64,000 nt of DNA from Streptomyces sp. NBC_00390 (lineage in GTDB: Bacteria > Actinomycetota > Actinomycetes > Streptomycetales > Streptomycetaceae), in contig NZ_CP107945.1 in the NCBI RefSeq assembly GCF_036057275.1, positions 868,001 through 932,000 on the forward strand, read 5' to 3'. The notes beneath the pieces were generated by a model. That model was not told the origin of the DNA. It saw nothing but the letters and a program-made list of their open reading frames with translations, and did no database searches. The position numbers and the translations under genes were made by a program. Below, piece after piece: positions 62,314 through 64,000 of this stretch. Each line of letters starts with the position of its first letter. Position 1 is the stretch's first letter.

Positions 62314-63929
62314 GCGCGAGGCACATCCCGTCGGCGCCGTTGTCCCGGCGGAGGCTGCTGGCCCTGGCGGGCGGCGCGAGCGCGGCGGCCGCGATCGGCG
62401 TCGCGGGCTGCGGCAGTCTGTCCCGTGAGGTGTCCGGAGAGCTCCTCGCCAGCCGCTCACGGCTGCCGGAGCCGTTCCGGGTGCCGCTGCCGGTGCCGCG
62501 GACGGCCGCACCGATGCGTACGGAGCGCGGGGTCGACCACTACGAACTGGTGCAGCGTGCCGCCGAACTGGAGATCCTGCCGGGTCTGAGGACCGAGGTG
62601 TGGGGGTACGACGGCAGTTTTCCCGGCACCACACTGGTGGGCCGATCGGGCCGGCAGATGGTCGTGACCGTGCGCAACGAGCTGCCGGTACCGACCTCGA
62701 CGCATCTGCACGGTGGCATCCAGGCACCCGGGTCGGACGGCTATCCGACGGATCTCGTGCTTCCCAAGGGGTACCGGCACGATCCCGCGTCCGGGGGCAA
62801 GCAGGGCCACGGAGGCCATGGGGGCGGCATGCACGTCGCCGCGGCCGACTGGAAGCTGTCGCAGGGCGCCAAGGACTACACGTATCCGCTCGACCAGCCC
62901 GCGGCCACGCTCTGGTACCACGACCACCGGATGGACTTCAGCGCGCCGCAGGTGTGGCGCGGGCTGGCCGGGATGTTCCTGGTGCGGGACGACGAGGAGG
63001 AGGCACTGAACCTCCCGTCCGGCGAGCGGGACATCCCGCTGATGATCTGCGACCGGGCGTTCGAGGAGGACGGCGCGCTGCGCTATCCGTCCGTCGACCC
63101 CTCGCTGACCGGGGCGCCGGGCGTCGAGGACGCCTACATGGAAGGCGTCATGGGCGATGTGACGCTGGTCAACGGCGTGCCCTGGCCCGAGCTGGAGGTG
63201 GATGCGGCCCGCTACCGCTTCCGGATCCTGAACGCCTCCAACGCGCGCCGCTACCGGCTCGCGCTGGAGCCCGGTCCGCGGGAGGGAGCGTCCTTCGTGC
63301 AGGTCGGCAGTGACGCGGGGCTGCTGGGCGCACCGCGCGCACACGAGGCGCTGCCTGTCGCCCCGGCCGAACGCTTCGACGTGGTCGTCGACTTCGCCGC
63401 GTATCCGGTGGGGTCCACGGTCACGCTGGTGAACACCCTCGACGAGGGCGGGATGCGCCGGGTGATGCGGTTCCGGGTCGCCCGGCCGGCGAAGGACGAC
63501 AGCAGGGTGCCGCGGAAGCTCGCGGATGTGGAGGCGCTGCGGGCGGCGTCGGCGGTGGCCGAGCGGCGGTTCGACTTCCGGCAGACGAACGCCGGGGACG
63601 GCTCGGCGGTGTGGACGGTGAACGGAAAGCCGTTCCGTTCCGATGCCTTCGCCGCCCGGCCGCGGCTCGGGACCGTGGAGCGCTGGCGGTTCAGCAGCGA
63701 CTTCCACCACCCGGTGCATCTGCATCTGGCGCACTTCCAGGTCGTGGCGCGCAGCGGGAAGGCGCCGCTGGCGACGGATGCGGGCTGGAAGGACACCGTG
63801 GACGTCCGGCCGTTCGAGGTGGTCGATGTGCTGGCCCGCTTCTCGGGCCACCGTGGCCGGTACATGTTCCACTGCCACAACCTCGAGCACGAGGACATGG
63901 CCATGATGGCCAACTTCCAGGTGGTGTGA
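62310..63929 (+). CDS. CotA-type multicopper oxidase lipoprotein
   Basis: A 539-aa three-domain laccase or bilirubin-oxidase-like enzyme. The N-terminus SRRRLLALAGGASAAAAIGV and AGCGS combine a twin-arginine signal with a lipobox, so it is likely an exported lipoprotein on the outer face of the membrane. Copper sites: STHLHGGIQA (HxH), TLWYHDHRMDF (HxH), HHPVHLHLAHFQV (HxxHxH) and YMFHCHNLEHEDMAMM (HCHxxxHxxxM). An insert at residues 160-172 is rich in His and Gly (HGGHGGGMHV). It is translationally coupled to the membrane protein. Substrate may be a phenol, bilirubin or metal ion. Confidence 0.92.
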   Translation: MSARHIPSAPLSRRRLLALAGGASAAAAIGVAGCGSLSREVSGELLASRSRLPEPFRVPLPVPRTAAPMRTERGVDHYELVQRAAELEILPGLRTEVWGYDGSFPGTTLVGRSGRQMVVTVRNELPVPTSTHLHGGIQAPGSDGYPTDLVLPKGYRHDPASGGKQGHGGHGGGMHVAAADWKLSQGAKDYTYPLDQPAATLWYHDHRMDFSAPQVWRGLAGMFLVRDDEEEALNLPSGERDIPLMICDRAFEEDGALRYPSVDPSLTGAPGVEDAYMEGVMGDVTLVNGVPWPELEVDAARYRFRILNASNARRYRLALEPGPREGASFVQVGSDAGLLGAPRAHEALPVAPAERFDVVVDFAAYPVGSTVTLVNTLDEGGMRRVMRFRVARPAKDDSRVPRKLADVEALRAASAVAERRFDFRQTNAGDGSAVWTVNGKPFRSDAFAARPRLGTVERWRFSSDFHHPVHLHLAHFQVVARSGKAPLATDAGWKDTVDVRPFEVVDVLARFSGHRGRYMFHCHNLEHEDMAMMANFQVV

Positions 63930-64000
63930 GGGTGTTCGAGTCCCCGGGACAGCGCCCGTCCGCGGTCCGGCGCGCTTCTAGCGCGCCGCGACCGCTGCAA
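63930..64000. other. Window end, no gene seen
   Basis: 71 bases after the oxidase stop. They contain CCGGCGCGCTTCTAGCGCGCC, a dyad with GGCGCGC/GCGCGCC arms that may be its terminator. Nothing else is visible. Confidence 0.4.

Overview
The window is high-GC actinobacterial DNA and almost certainly Streptomyces or a close relative. The evidence is very strong GC bias at third codon positions, frequent GTG/TTG starts, a WhiB-like protein, an SsgA-like sporulation protein, a small two-domain laccase, a GH46 chitosanase, XRE/DUF397 regulators, and two rare TTA (bldA-type) leucine codons in one gene. I found no rRNA, tRNA or CRISPR array. Most genes are chromosomal housekeeping or secreted-enzyme genes. 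Between them lie one IS607-type element, one MITE-like intergenic insertion and several patches of decayed genes.

Left part (1-13,100): a cut-off alpha-methylacyl-CoA racemase and a divergent trans-acting enoyl reductase-like protein; remains of a glycosyltransferase; endonuclease V and a YciI protein; a secreted BNR-repeat protein; an SsgA-like protein; a PEP mutase-family enzyme; an ABC-F ribosome-protection-type ATPase with a clear promoter and a 230-nt leader; dimethylargininase; an acyl-ACP desaturase behind a repeated palindrome; a chitosanase; and an SDR enzyme with a zinc-ribbon-like N-terminus.

13,200-24,000: a four-gene WXG100/type VII secretion-like operon, a WhiB-like protein and a two-domain VOC protein. 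An IS607-type element follows in which the serine recombinase (TnpA) is fused in frame to a TnpB nuclease that then suffers a frameshift. After it come a CMD-family protein, a PAF-acetylhydrolase-like enzyme and an ArsR-type regulator.

24,000-35,700: a MITE-like block with 33-bp tandem repeats separates the regulator from a small laccase. Divergent from the laccase are two translationally coupled secreted proteins: a ThuA/PQQ-type sugar dehydrogenase, and a cupredoxin / triple Ig-like / DUF1080 protein. Together they suggest extracellular sugar oxidation with copper-protein electron transfer. Next is a compact operon of an OleA-like ketosynthase, a GT2 glycosyltransferase, an OleC-like AMP ligase, a P450 and a decayed SDR. 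This gene set resembles long-chain olefin / beta-lactone pathways.

35,700-51,600: a divergent end-joining pair (LigD-type polymerase and ATP-dependent DNA ligase); small conserved proteins; hydrolases; a Tat-exported phytoene-desaturase-like oxidoreductase with an in-frame minisatellite; a GH4 glucosidase; a regulator/FMN-reductase pair; a patch of gene remnants; a secreted M64 peptidase; and an XRE-DUF397-ATPase regulatory set.

51,600-64,000: a compact minus-strand activated-methyl-cycle locus, metK-adoK-metH-metF-ahcY. It makes SAM, recycles SAH to homocysteine and adenosine, phosphorylates the adenosine and remethylates homocysteine. Upstream is a two-gene set (SchA/CurD domain fused to a 3-hydroxyisobutyrate dehydrogenase-like enzyme, plus an SCP2 protein). 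Last comes a membrane protein coupled to a CotA-like multicopper oxidase lipoprotein.
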